Shown here one piece after another: positions 18,510 through 26,945 of a DNA stretch of 57,648 nt. The stretch comes from an alpha proteobacterium HIMB59 (GTDB taxonomy: Bacteria; Pseudomonadota; Alphaproteobacteria; HIMB59): positions 1 to 57,648 of the forward strand of contig SGZV01000007.1 in NCBI GenBank assembly GCA_004321805.1. The letters run 5' to 3'. The position numbers were made by a program, and so were the translations under genes. Position 1 is the first letter of the stretch. Each line of letters opens with the position of its first letter. The notes under the pieces were generated by a model, which was not told where the DNA came from, did not search any database, and saw only the letters and a list, made by a program, of their open reading frames with translations.

Positions 18510-18985
18510 TTAAAGAGGGAGATCAGCTTCCAAACTTAACTCTTAGATCTGTCGCTGATGATGGGATACAAAACTTTTCTCTTCACGAAAATTTTCAACA
18601 AAAAAAAATATTAATAATCTGTGTTCCTGGTGCCTTTACATCAACTTGTCACAACCAGCACTTACCCCCTTTTATTAAGGGCTTAGATCAACTTATAAAT
18701 GTAAAGAATTTAAATCAAATATGTTGCATAACAAATAACGATCCCTTTGTACTAGATCATTGGAGATCAAGCCTAGGAGCAACAAAAATTACATTTCTTT
18801 CAGATGGTAATTTTGAATTTTTACAAAAAACTCAATTAATAAGAAATCATGAAAAAAGTTTTATGGGTAACCGTCTTGTTAGATCGGTGTTACTAATTGA
18901 TAATCTTATTATTACTAAAATAATATTAGATGATCCTGGAAAGCTTGATAAAACTAGTTTTGAATCAGTTTTAAATACAATTTAA
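18506..18985 (+). CDS. Peroxiredoxin (Prx5-type)
   Basis: A 159-residue thiol peroxidase. The peroxidatic Cys48 lies in PGAFTSTCHNQH, the signature of the Prx5/hybrid group, preceded by the GDQLPNLTLRS start. Cysteines at about 72-73 (QICCI) could act in resolution, but the exact mechanism is unclear. Translation is coupled to dapE (ATGA). Its 3' end overlaps the convergent glycosyltransferase gene by 15 bases. Confidence 0.88.
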   Translation: MIKEGDQLPNLTLRSVADDGIQNFSLHENFQQKKILIICVPGAFTSTCHNQHLPPFIKGLDQLINVKNLNQICCITNNDPFVLDHWRSSLGATKITFLSDGNFEFLQKTQLIRNHEKSFMGNRLVRSVLLIDNLIITKIILDDPGKLDKTSFESVLNTI

Positions 18986-20017
18986 GTATTCTTTAATTTT
19001 TGAACTACTTTTGAATTTTTTGGCAAAAGTTAAACTTTTTTTTGATAATTTTGGCAAATTTTTGACAACTTGTAGAATTGCATCAATTAATTCTTCGATA
19101 TTATTTTCAGAAACAATGATGCCATTGTTATGAATAGACTCAGGCGTCCCTCCACTATTGCTAACAACACATGGAAGTCCTTTTGAGGCAGCTTCGATAT
19201 TTGAAATACCAAACCCCTCTATGCTGTTAGGGGTTGTGATTGTTGGCATAACATGGATTTTGCTTAATTTATAAACTTCCTCTGTAGAAGAATAACTCTC
19301 AAGAAAATCAACTTGATTAAGCAAATTATATTTCATCACTAAATCCTTAAGTCGAGAGAGCTCTGGTCCATTACCTAAAATGGCATATTTCAAATTTAAT
19401 TTATGTCGTTTTTTAATTTCATATAATACTTCTAAAATTAAATGGTGCCCTTTTCGGTATTCTAATCTTGCTACAGTACATAAATCATATTTTTTTTTAT
19501 TGTTATAATCTTTTATATTGCTAATAAAAGCTGGATGTATAATTGATAATTTTTTTTTAAGATAACCTTTATAATTTTTCAAAAATAATTTTTCTGTAAA
19601 TGAAGAATTAAAAATAATTTTATTAGCTTTAGAAAGTGATCTATTAACCCTGTCCTCCTTTTTTAAATTTAAAATTTCATTACCATGAACAAGACAAACT
19701 TTTTTAATTTTTAAATCTTTATTAATATGTTCTAAAGATTTCCAGCTATCAAAATAAATTAAATCAAATTTTTTTTCTTTTAAAATGGAATGACAAAAGT
19801 TGGATTTAGTTTTTTTTCTTAGAAATTTTAATTGATCAAAGCGTTTAATTTCAATCTCCTGTCCTTGATCATACTCGGCACTACTAAGCCTTGATCCATC
19901 AGCTAATACTAAAACTTTATGTCCTTTTAAATGTGCTTGTTGAGCAATATTTGTCATCACTGACTCTATCCCCCCAATCTTCGGAGCAAAACACTGGGTA
20001 TAAATGAGAATGTTCAA
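18971..20017 (-). CDS. Glycosyltransferase family 4 protein
   Basis: A GT-B fold glycosyltransferase. The best start is the TTG at 20017, which overlaps the truA TGA (TTGA) and gives 348 residues beginning MNILIYTQCFAPKIGGIESV, the canonical GT4 N-terminus; a longer frame to 20107 adds 30 residues that do not fit. The E-x7-E donor motif appears as EGFGISNIEAASKG near the C-terminus and the central segment has the usual CTVARLEYRKGHHLI pattern. Acceptor unknown; envelope glycan or LPS-type roles are likely. It was probably inserted into the truA-fmt-def operon. Confidence 0.85.
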   Translation of the reverse strand: MNILIYTQCFAPKIGGIESVMTNIAQQAHLKGHKVLVLADGSRLSSAEYDQGQEIEIKRFDQLKFLRKKTKSNFCHSILKEKKFDLIYFDSWKSLEHINKDLKIKKVCLVHGNEILNLKKEDRVNRSLSKANKIIFNSSFTEKLFLKNYKGYLKKKLSIIHPAFISNIKDYNNKKKYDLCTVARLEYRKGHHLILEVLYEIKKRHKLNLKYAILGNGPELSRLKDLVMKYNLLNQVDFLESYSSTEEVYKLSKIHVMPTITTPNSIEGFGISNIEAASKGLPCVVSNSGGTPESIHNNGIIVSENNIEELIDAILQVVKNLPKLSKKSLTFAKKFKSSSKIKEYLNCI

Positions 20018-20751
20018 TATTGAATACCTTTTAAAATTAGGCCTTTTGAGGGCATAGTAGGGCCAGCTAAGGCTCGATTTTTTGATAAAAATAGCTCTTG
20101 AATCCACTCTGGTTTTCTATTGTTGAGGCCAATTTCAAGCAATGTCCCCACCATAATCCTGATTTGTTGGTAAAGAAAAGATTGAGCTTTAAATATAAAA
20201 ATCAACTTATTTTCTTTTATATCTATCCCTACTTCCTTTATAGATCTAATAGGTGTTTTTGCCTGACATCCACTTGATCGAAAAGCACTAAAATCATGTT
20301 TGCCTTTAAAAAAATTAATAGCAGTTTGCATAGCTGTAATATCTAGTTTTTGTTTTATATGAATACTGAATTCACCTTCAAGCACTGAAGGAGATAAGGA
20401 ATTAAAGACTTGATATAGATAAGTCTTAGTTTTTGCAGTGAACCTAGCATTGAAATCTTCATCCACCTTCTCGACTTGAGAAATTTTAATTTTTTCATTT
20501 CCTAAATGAAAGTTTAATCCATTAAGAATTTGAAATTCTGAAAAATTTTTTTTCATATTAAAATTAGCACACTGTCCCAAAGCATGAACACCTGCATCGG
20601 TCCGACCTGCGCCTTGAATTGTTATTTGCTCTCCTGAAAACTTGAAAAGAGCTTTTTCTATTTCACCTTGTATTGTTTTTTCATCATTTTGATACTGCCA
20701 ACCAGAATAAGGAGTGCCTATGTACTCAATAGTTAGTTTAATATTATTCAT
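20014..20751 (-). CDS. truA: tRNA pseudouridine synthase A
   Basis: Forms pseudouridine at positions 38-40 of the tRNA anticodon arm. The ATG at 20751 is preferred (245 residues, MNNIKLTIEYIGTPYSGWQY), as the upstream 18 residues in frame are non-homologous and overlap fmt heavily; this choice leaves an 8-base overlap with fmt. The catalytic Asp52 is in GAGRTDAGVHA. C-terminal FLYQQIRIMVGTLLEIG is typical. Confidence 0.94.
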   Translation of the reverse strand: MNNIKLTIEYIGTPYSGWQYQNDEKTIQGEIEKALFKFSGEQITIQGAGRTDAGVHALGQCANFNMKKNFSEFQILNGLNFHLGNEKIKISQVEKVDEDFNARFTAKTKTYLYQVFNSLSPSVLEGEFSIHIKQKLDITAMQTAINFFKGKHDFSAFRSSGCQAKTPIRSIKEVGIDIKENKLIFIFKAQSFLYQQIRIMVGTLLEIGLNNRKPEWIQELFLSKNRALAGPTMPSKGLILKGIQY

Positions 20752-21676
20752 AAATAATCTTATCACCCTGTATAAAATCATGATTACCAAGCTTAAATTG
20801 ATCAATTGACATGGCTTTTTTACCTTCTTGTTGTATTTCTAATATTTCTAAGCTTCCTTTTTGACAAGCAATTGTAAGCGGAGTTTCAATAATTAATCCT
20901 GGAGAACCGCCAGCTTGGGAAAGCTTCGCTTTTAATACTTTGAATCTTATGCCTTTATAGTTAAACCACATTGCAGGATACGGATAAAAAGCTCTAATTT
21001 TTAGTTCTAACTCAATATTTGTAAGAGACCAATTTATTTGTGTTTCTGATTTATTTATTTTTGATGCATAAGTGCTTTTTAAGTGATCTTGTTCTGTAAG
21101 AAGCGATTTGCCAGATAAATATTCTTTCAGTGTATTAAATAGTAATGAACAAGACTCTTGGCTAATTTGATCAATTAAGGATTTTCCAGTTGTTTTAGAA
21201 TTAATGGCTATCGCTTGTGATGAGATAATAGGACCCTCATCAAGAGAGTCGTTCATTTTCATAATAGTAATACCTGTTGTTTTATCGGCGTTTTCAATAG
21301 ATCTTTGAACTGGAGCAGCTCCCCTCCAATGAGGTAACAAAGAAGCATGGATATTAACAAAACCAAATAATGGTACATTTAACCAACTTGATGGAATTAA
21401 TTTTCCGTAAGCAAATAAAATAGCTATATCAGGCTTTAGAAGTTTAAATTCATCTAAAGAGTCATCATTTAGTTTAGAGGGTGTAAAAACAGGTAATAGT
21501 TGACTTTCCGCCCACTGATGAACTGGGGTTTTAACTTGTTTCATCCCTCGAGATTTTTTTTTAGGTTCTTGGGAGTATATTCCAACAATTTCATACCCAC
21601 CTAAATATAAAGTTTTTAGAGGAGGAAGCGCAAATACTGGCGATCCGAAAAAAACTAATCTTTTTTTTTGAGGCAT
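20744..21676 (-). CDS. fmt: Methionyl-tRNA formyltransferase
   Basis: Formylates initiator Met-tRNA. The protein has 310 residues: a Rossmann-like N-terminal domain with the HASLLPHWRGAAPVQRSI motif (10-formyl-THF site, Asn-His-Asp catalytic set) and a C-terminal OB-like tRNA-binding domain. It starts at the base after the def stop, so def-fmt-truA are tightly linked, matching the conserved def-fmt pair. Confidence 0.97.
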   Translation of the reverse strand: MPQKKRLVFFGSPVFALPPLKTLYLGGYEIVGIYSQEPKKKSRGMKQVKTPVHQWAESQLLPVFTPSKLNDDSLDEFKLLKPDIAILFAYGKLIPSSWLNVPLFGFVNIHASLLPHWRGAAPVQRSIENADKTTGITIMKMNDSLDEGPIISSQAIAINSKTTGKSLIDQISQESCSLLFNTLKEYLSGKSLLTEQDHLKSTYASKINKSETQINWSLTNIELELKIRAFYPYPAMWFNYKGIRFKVLKAKLSQAGGSPGLIIETPLTIACQKGSLEILEIQQEGKKAMSIDQFKLGNHDFIQGDKIIYE

Positions 21677-22189
21677 CTACTTAGTGTTTTGTTCTTTTTT
21701 AAACTTTTTCATTTTTCGAATAATCACGTCTCTTTTTAATCGACTAAGATGATCTACAAATAGAATACCATTAAGATGATCTAGCTCATGTTGAATAATT
21801 CTAGATGTGAAACCATCAGTAGATAAAATTTGTTTTTCATTTTTTTCATCTAGATATTCTATAGTTAATTTATCTGGTCGATCAATCTCAGCAAAATGCT
21901 CTGGGAAAGATAAACAACCTTCTTCATAAGGCGTCAAATCATCTTCAATAGAGATTAAAATAGGATTAATCATTGTGAGGGGCTTTTTTTCTTCCTCTCT
22001 TGCTCCAGAGTCTAAAATGAAAATTCGCATATCTATACCCACTTGAGGTGCTGCTAGCCCTACTCCATTAGCCTCATACATAACATCATACATCTCTGAT
22101 ATTAACTCTCGATGATGATCGTCAACTTGAGGGATGGGTGAACATTCTTTTTTTAAAATAGGGTCAGGAGCATAGACTAATTTCAACAT
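21677..22189 (-). CDS. def: Peptide deformylase
   Basis: Iron/zinc metalloprotease that removes the formyl group from nascent proteins. The protein has 170 residues. The three motifs are GVGLAAPQVG (42-51), EGCLSFP with metal ligand Cys92, and QHELDHLNG with His134, Glu135 and His138. It is first gene of the def-fmt-truA run, divergent from the hotdog thioesterase with a 30-base gap. Confidence 0.97.
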   Translation of the reverse strand: MLKLVYAPDPILKKECSPIPQVDDHHRELISEMYDVMYEANGVGLAAPQVGIDMRIFILDSGAREEEKKPLTMINPILISIEDDLTPYEEGCLSFPEHFAEIDRPDKLTIEYLDEKNEKQILSTDGFTSRIIQHELDHLNGILFVDHLSRLKRDVIIRKMKKFKKEQNTK

Positions 22190-22219
22190 TACAAGTAATA
22201 TAGGGCAAATTTTTTCAAT

Positions 22220-22684
22220 ATGGGCAATAAAAAAGTAAAGATATTTAATAATTTAAAAAATTTATTAATTCCAGGTAATGCAATTTCTTTACCTCTTCCT
22301 GTTGCTCAGGGTAGAGTAAAAGAGGAATGGATTGACTATAATGACCATATGAATATGGCTTATTACGTACAGTGCTTTGAGGAAAGCTCAGATTATTTGT
22401 TAGAGATAATTAATTTAGGATATGACTATGCTATAAAACGGCAAAAAGGTATTTTTGTTATAAAGTGCGAAATTAATTATAAAAAAGAAATTAAAATAGA
22501 TGAGTATTTTAATATCGATTTAAAATCAATTGAATGTAAAGGTAAAAAATTGATAGTGGATTTATCAATGACCAAGGATGATGGTGTTAAAGTTGCAGAT
22601 TATCGTATAATCAATTTAAATGTTGATTTGAAAAATAAAAAGTCGATATCCTTTGATCCAAATATTATAAGTCAATTATCCTAA
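22220..22684 (+). CDS. Hotdog-fold acyl-CoA thioesterase-like protein
   Basis: A 154-residue single hotdog domain of the 4HBT type. The core RVKEEWIDYNDHMNMAYYV is the usual active-site strand/helix with an Asp in the YNDHMN box, followed by the long central helix (CFEESSDYLLEI). The N-terminal 30 residues (NLKNLLIPGNAISLPLPV) are less typical and could be a start misassignment. Acyl substrate unknown. Its 3' end overlaps recR by 9 bases. Confidence 0.75.
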   Translation: MGNKKVKIFNNLKNLLIPGNAISLPLPVAQGRVKEEWIDYNDHMNMAYYVQCFEESSDYLLEIINLGYDYAIKRQKGIFVIKCEINYKKEIKIDEYFNIDLKSIECKGKKLIVDLSMTKDDGVKVADYRIINLNVDLKNKKSISFDPNIISQLS

Positions 22685-23272
22685 ATCTTTTCGAGACTCT
22701 AAAGCGGCCCCAAGCGTATTATCATCTAGATAATGTATTTCACTGCCCACAGGAACACCATATGCAAGTTGAGTAATTTTTATTTTTAAACCTTCTAAAG
22801 AGTCTTTAATTACAAGTGCTGTAGTTTGACCCTCAATTGTAGCACTCAATGCAAGAATAATTTCTTGTATATTATTTTTTTCAATTCTTTGTTTTAAAAA
22901 ATTTAATTTTAAATCTTGTTCAGTAAAATTTTTCGAAGCAGATAATAAACCCCCGATTACATGATAAAGGCCTTTATGATAACCCGAGCGCTCAAAGGCC
23001 CATACATCAGCCATATCCTCAACAATACATATTGTGGTTGTTGATCTCATATCAGAAGTACAAATTTTACAAGGATTAATAGTATCTAGAATTCCACAAT
23101 TTTGACATTTTTTAACCGCCCGGGCTGTTTCATTGATACTTTCTGCTAAAGGCAACATTAGCTCTTGTTTATTTTTAATTAGATATAATGCTATTCTTTG
23201 AGCAGACCTTTGTCCGATACCTGGAAGTCTTGAAATTAAATTAATAAATTTTTGAAGTTCGTCTTGAGACAA
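22676..23272 (-). CDS. recR: Recombination protein RecR
   Basis: RecFOR-pathway mediator, 198 residues. It shows the HhH region (LISRLPGIGQRSAQRIA), a C4 zinc finger (Cys56, 59, 68, 71), and a Toprim domain with ICIVEDMADVWAFE and GGLLSA segments. It lies two bases after the ybaB stop, in the conserved dnaX-ybaB-recR order. Confidence 0.97.
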   Translation of the reverse strand: MSQDELQKFINLISRLPGIGQRSAQRIALYLIKNKQELMLPLAESINETARAVKKCQNCGILDTINPCKICTSDMRSTTTICIVEDMADVWAFERSGYHKGLYHVIGGLLSASKNFTEQDLKLNFLKQRIEKNNIQEIILALSATIEGQTTALVIKDSLEGLKIKITQLAYGVPVGSEIHYLDDNTLGAALESRKDLG

Positions 23273-23274
23273 AT

Positions 23275-23601
23275 TTAAAATGGCATTTTCATACCAGGAG
23301 GTAAAGGAAGACCTCCGGTTATTTTTTTCATCTCTTCAGCAGACATTTCTTCAACTTTCTCTTTAGCCTGATTCAATGCTGCTTTAATTAAATCTTCTAA
23401 CACTTCTTTTTCATCAGCCGAAAGTAAAGAGGGATCGATATTAATAGCTTGGACAATCTGCTTACCATTCATAATAACTTTTACCATGCCACCGCCAGAC
23501 TCCGCTTCAACAGTTTTATTTGCCAGTTCTTGTTGCATTTCTTGCATTTTGGTCTGCATTTCTTGGACTTTTTTCATCATTCCGCCCATATTACCCATCA
23601 T
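23275..23601 (-). CDS. ybaB: YbaB/EbfC-family nucleoid-associated protein
   Basis: Small DNA-binding homodimer of the YbaB/EbfC family. From the ATG at 23601 it has 108 residues: a methionine-rich helix (GMMKKVQEMQTKMQEMQQEL) then the family sheet KVIMNGKQIVQAINIDPSLL and a C-terminal GGLPLPPGMKMPF tail. The open frame extends to GTG at 23610 and an ATG at 23607, but the AGAGG ribosome-binding site at 23611-23615 is best spaced (9 bases) for 23601. It is coupled to the end of dnaX. Confidence 0.9.
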   Translation of the reverse strand: MMGNMGGMMKKVQEMQTKMQEMQQELANKTVEAESGGGMVKVIMNGKQIVQAINIDPSLLSADEKEVLEDLIKAALNQAKEKVEEMSAEEMKKITGGLPLPPGMKMPF

Positions 23602-25195
23602 TTTCATCACCTCTTTCTAATTCTTCAATATCTATAATCTTAGCATTAGGAAATTTAGCAAGTACTTTCTTAAAATCATCCGTTTGCATTTCTATATCAA
23701 TAAGCTCTTTTTTATAAAGTTTTTTAATTGTATCTAAATTATCGATTTTCTTTTTAACTACAATATCAACTTTAAAATCATCTTTAAGATTAGCTTTTAA
23801 CTCTTCACTACCAGAAAAATTCTCTTTAAGGACATGAATGATTAATCTCTTCTCACTCTCTGAAAATTTTATAATTTCACAATTTTCAATAATAATTCCT
23901 GCCATTAATGGAGAAAAGTTTTTTCCATAAAATTGAAAAAAATCTTGATGTATATTAATTTTTTCTTTTAAAGACATTGATATCTCATCTTCGACTTTAT
24001 TTTGTACTGCTTGATCTAAATTTGGAGAGGGATTTGTTTGTTTTGGATTTATTTTAGACTTTTTTTTTTCTTCAGATCCATCCGAGCTTTCATCATTAAT
24101 CAAAAAAGCGCTACGCAATAAAATCATTTCCAGTGTGGAGTGAGGATGTGGTGAAATTTTTATTTCATCGTAACCTTTCATAAGACTTTGCCAAAAAATA
24201 TTTAATTTTCCATGGTCATATTGAAGAATAAAATTTGCGAAACTCTTATCTTCATCAGTCAAAAATTCATCATTTAATAAATTTTGATTAATTTTTAATT
24301 TGCATGACCAATTAATTATACTCATTAAATCTTCTATAATCTTAGAAGTCTCAGAGCCACGTTCATACATATCATTTAACATGCTCATTAGATCGCTTAA
24401 ATTATTTTCTAAAATATTTTTTGATAACGTGTACAAATCACCCATTTTAGCGAAACCTAACATGTTAATAATTTCTGCGGCTTTTATTTCATTACCTGAT
24501 TTAAATATATTCGCTTGATCTAAAATGCTTAAAGAATCTCTAACTGATCCATCACTTGCTTTGATAATCAAATTTAAAGCTTCTTTTTCTAAAGAAATAT
24601 CCTCTTTGAGTGCAATTTTTTCTAAAAAATTAGCAAGTTCTTTTTTCTCTATTCTTCTTAAATCAAATCTTTGACATCTTGATAAAATAGTAACAGGAAC
24701 TTTAGAAATTTCAGTAGTTGCGAAAATGAACTTTGAATGAGGAGGAGGTTCTTCTAATGTCTTTAATAAAGCATTGAATGCACTTTTTGAAAGCATGTGA
24801 ACTTCATCAATTATGTAAACCTTGTATTTACCTAAAACAGGATTGTATTTTACGTTTTCTATTATCTCTCTAGCGTTTTCAACGCTTGTGTTAGAGGCTG
24901 CATCAATTTCAATTACATCAGGATGTCTATCTTCTGTAATAGCTAAGGCTTGATCACATTTTTGCAAGTCAGGTTTATTTTCCCCGTCGAAAACTGTGCA
25001 ATTAAGCATTTTTGCAACAATTCTAGCGGTTGTGGTTTTGCCAACGCCCCTGATGCCAGTAAAGATATAAGCGTTAGGAATTTTATTTTGCTCAATAGAC
25101 TTTTGAATAGTTTCAACCAAATAATCTTGGCCAATCAAGTCGCTGAAGTCTTTAGGTCTGTATTTTAACGCAAGGATATTTGATTGGTGTTTCAT
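23591..25195 (-). CDS. dnaX: DNA polymerase III subunit gamma/tau
   Basis: Clamp-loader ATPase, 534 residues in the full (tau-like) form. Walker A GIRGVGKTT is at 47-55, Walker B/DEVH in VYIIDEVHML, and the SRC sensor in VTILSRCQRFDL. The zinc module is degenerate: only Cys66 and Cys80 remain where four are common, as I recall for other alphaproteobacteria. After domain III (about residue 375) comes a Ser/Lys/Pro-rich linker encoded by a run of ten A, then a C-terminal tau domain. See the slippery-site feature. Confidence 0.95.
   Translation of the reverse strand: MKHQSNILALKYRPKDFSDLIGQDYLVETIQKSIEQNKIPNAYIFTGIRGVGKTTTARIVAKMLNCTVFDGENKPDLQKCDQALAITEDRHPDVIEIDAASNTSVENAREIIENVKYNPVLGKYKVYIIDEVHMLSKSAFNALLKTLEEPPPHSKFIFATTEISKVPVTILSRCQRFDLRRIEKKELANFLEKIALKEDISLEKEALNLIIKASDGSVRDSLSILDQANIFKSGNEIKAAEIINMLGFAKMGDLYTLSKNILENNLSDLMSMLNDMYERGSETSKIIEDLMSIINWSCKLKINQNLLNDEFLTDEDKSFANFILQYDHGKLNIFWQSLMKGYDEIKISPHPHSTLEMILLRSAFLINDESSDGSEEKKKSKINPKQTNPSPNLDQAVQNKVEDEISMSLKEKINIHQDFFQFYGKNFSPLMAGIIIENCEIIKFSESEKRLIIHVLKENFSGSEELKANLKDDFKVDIVVKKKIDNLDTIKKLYKKELIDIEMQTDDFKKVLAKFPNAKIIDIEELERGDENDG
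24054..24070 (-). other. A10 slippery run in dnaX with immediate -1 stop
   Basis: On the coding strand codons 376-379 read GAA AAA AAA AAG (ten A then G, 24069-24059). A -1 slip on AAA AAG would give one extra codon GTC and then TAA at 24056-24054, for a product of about 380 residues comprising domains I-III, the equivalent of E. coli gamma. No obvious Shine-Dalgarno stimulator upstream or hairpin downstream is visible. The position and the stop are read directly; use of the site is inferred. Confidence 0.5.
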
Positions 25196-25204
25196 TATAA
25201 TTAA

Positions 25205-25294
25205 GGAGAATTACACGACCCAACATTTCATGTTACGGCTGCTTTCTTTCGAACCTGACCGGATTAGCATCAAAGGCTGCCCATGTAATTCTCG
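25205..25294 (-). ncRNA. ffs: Signal recognition particle RNA (4.5S-type)
   Basis: The minus strand contains GGTCAGGTTCGAAAGAAAGCAGC, closely matching the universal SRP domain IV core (GTCAGGTCCGGAAGGAAGCAGC). The ends pair perfectly over ten bases (GAGAATTACA at 25293-25284 with TGTAATTCTC at 25215-25206), giving one long hairpin of about 90 nt, the bacterial 4.5S form. It lies between pheA and dnaX, a location common for ffs. Confidence 0.95.
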
Positions 25295-25300
25295 GAATAC

Positions 25301-25329
25301 TTTATAACAGTTATGAAGCAAAATATGAA
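25301..25329 (-). promoter_or_regulatory. Candidate promoter of ffs
   Basis: Reading the minus strand, TTCATA (25329-25324) and TATAAA (25306-25301) are 17 bases apart, with the -10 ending 6 bases before the predicted RNA start at 25294. The -35 matches four of six consensus bases. The placement relative to the RNA helix is good, and the element fills the short gap after the pheA stop. Confidence 0.5.
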
Positions 25330-25330
25330 G

Positions 25331-26170
25331 TCATTGTCTTGATCTATAAATTGATTTTTCAAAAACACCAAGTTTCTTGACCTTTGAGCAATAATGATAC
25401 ATATCGTCTAGCGCAAATTTTGTATTGTCTTGATTTGGATGGCCCTCTATTTCACAATAAAACTCTGTAATGACAAAATCTGCACCATAATTATAGCTTT
25501 CAAGTTTAATCATATTTACATTATTTGTTGCAAAACCTCCCATCACTTTAAATAAAGAACCCGGGGTATTGTTTACCGCAAATAAAAATGAAGAAATGTA
25601 TTTTTTCTTAGGGTCGAATTCTTCATTTTCATTTTTAGACATTACATAAAATCGTGTGATATTATTTTTTGAATTAGCAAAACTCTCGTCAACAGTTTTG
25701 AGATTATATATATTTGCTGCCAGACTTGATGCAATTGCTGCTGTATCTAAAATTTTATTCTCTGAAATCATTTTTGCAGATCCTGCTGTGTCTGCTCCTA
25801 TTAGTATATCAAAGTCAAGATTTTGAATTTTTTCACTACATTGGGCTAGTGCTTGTTCATGGCTTATTACTTTTTTAATATCAGGTAATTGAGAGTCAGG
25901 GTGTATTAATAATTTATGCTCAACCTTTTGGAAATGTTCATAATTGATATGAAGTTGAGATTTAGGAAGAAGACGATGAATGTCTGCAACCCTACCTGCG
26001 GCAGAATTTTCAATAGGAATCATGGCATAATCAACACTACCAGATTCAGCTTTTTGAATTGCAATTTCAAAAGTTTTACACGGAACAGACTCTGCGCCAG
26101 GGAAAAATTCTTGAACAGCTAAATTACTGTAAGCACCTTCAACGCCCTGGAAAGAAATTTTTTTACTCAT
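25331..26170 (-). CDS. pheA: Prephenate dehydratase
   Basis: Converts prephenate to phenylpyruvate. The protein has 279 residues and is monofunctional (no chorismate mutase domain), the alphaproteobacterial form. The PDT domain shows GVEGAYSNLAV, the IPIENSAAGRVADI block and the NITRFYVM (TRF) motif; the C-terminal ACT domain carries KLESYNY where other lineages have ESRP, so feedback by phenylalanine may differ. It starts 8 bases before the kdsB stop (overlap). Confidence 0.95.
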   Translation of the reverse strand: MSKKISFQGVEGAYSNLAVQEFFPGAESVPCKTFEIAIQKAESGSVDYAMIPIENSAAGRVADIHRLLPKSQLHINYEHFQKVEHKLLIHPDSQLPDIKKVISHEQALAQCSEKIQNLDFDILIGADTAGSAKMISENKILDTAAIASSLAANIYNLKTVDESFANSKNNITRFYVMSKNENEEFDPKKKYISSFLFAVNNTPGSLFKVMGGFATNNVNMIKLESYNYGADFVITEFYCEIEGHPNQDNTKFALDDMYHYCSKVKKLGVFEKSIYRSRQ

Positions 26171-26885
26171 GATTGTGAATTATTTGGTTAACTCTATCTA
26201 AATCTTCTTTTGTATCAACTCCCAATATTTCATTTTTTATATATGTAATGTGGATCTTTTCCAAACCTAATACTCGAAGTTGTTCTAATTTTTCAACTAA
26301 CTCTCTTTGAGATTGTGGGAGTGAAATATACTTTTTTAGGAAGTTTTTTTGAAAGCCATAGACACCTATATGATGAAAAATAGTCTTGTTAAGATTTTTT
26401 TTATCGTCAACTTGCCTTGAAAAATCCAAAGCTATATTCTTAGTAGTATCAATCTCAACTTTAACCTTTGATATATTTGATGCCTCTTGACTGTCTAAAA
26501 AGGGGCAGGCAAGAGTTGTCATTTTAAAATTTTCTAAATTTCTTCTTAATGATTGAATATAAGTTTTATTTATAAATGGCATATCGCCTTGAACATTAAT
26601 AACAAAATTATAAATAGAGTTTTTTTCAATTTTTAATAAAGCCTCACCTATTCGATCACTACCAGAGGGGTGTTTAGGATCAGTCATAATAAATGAGAGT
26701 TGATGTTTTTGACAATATTCTTCTATCTCTTTGTCACAAATAGCAAGAAAAACATGAAAGTCAGATTTCGAAGCTGCATTATACACATAATGAAACATTG
26801 GAAGGTTTCCGATTTTTGCAAAAGGTTTATTAGGGAAGCGCGTTGCTTGGAGCCTAACAGGTATTAAAACAATGGTATCATTCAT
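26163..26885 (-). CDS. kdsB: 3-deoxy-manno-octulosonate cytidylyltransferase
   Basis: Activates KDO with CTP for lipopolysaccharide inner core. The protein has 240 residues. The CMP-KDO synthetase start VLIPVRLQATRFPNKPF carries the catalytic Arg region, with the DPKHPSGSDRIGEAL block and VNVQGDMPFI later. This implies an LPS-containing outer membrane. It is upstream of and overlapping pheA, divergent from the cytochrome gene. Confidence 0.96.
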   Translation of the reverse strand: MNDTIVLIPVRLQATRFPNKPFAKIGNLPMFHYVYNAASKSDFHVFLAICDKEIEEYCQKHQLSFIMTDPKHPSGSDRIGEALLKIEKNSIYNFVINVQGDMPFINKTYIQSLRRNLENFKMTTLACPFLDSQEASNISKVKVEIDTTKNIALDFSRQVDDKKNLNKTIFHHIGVYGFQKNFLKKYISLPQSQRELVEKLEQLRVLGLEKIHITYIKNEILGVDTKEDLDRVNQIIHNHE

Positions 26886-26945
26886 TAATGCGACAAAAAT
26901 CCGTTTTAAGTGCTATATTTTTAAACATAGACTTCTCTTTTTAAT

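Noticed and set aside
20017-20107. N-terminal extension of the glycosyltransferase to 20107
   Set aside because: The 30 extra residues overlap truA and do not resemble the GT4 N-terminus; the TTG at 20017 gives the canonical start.
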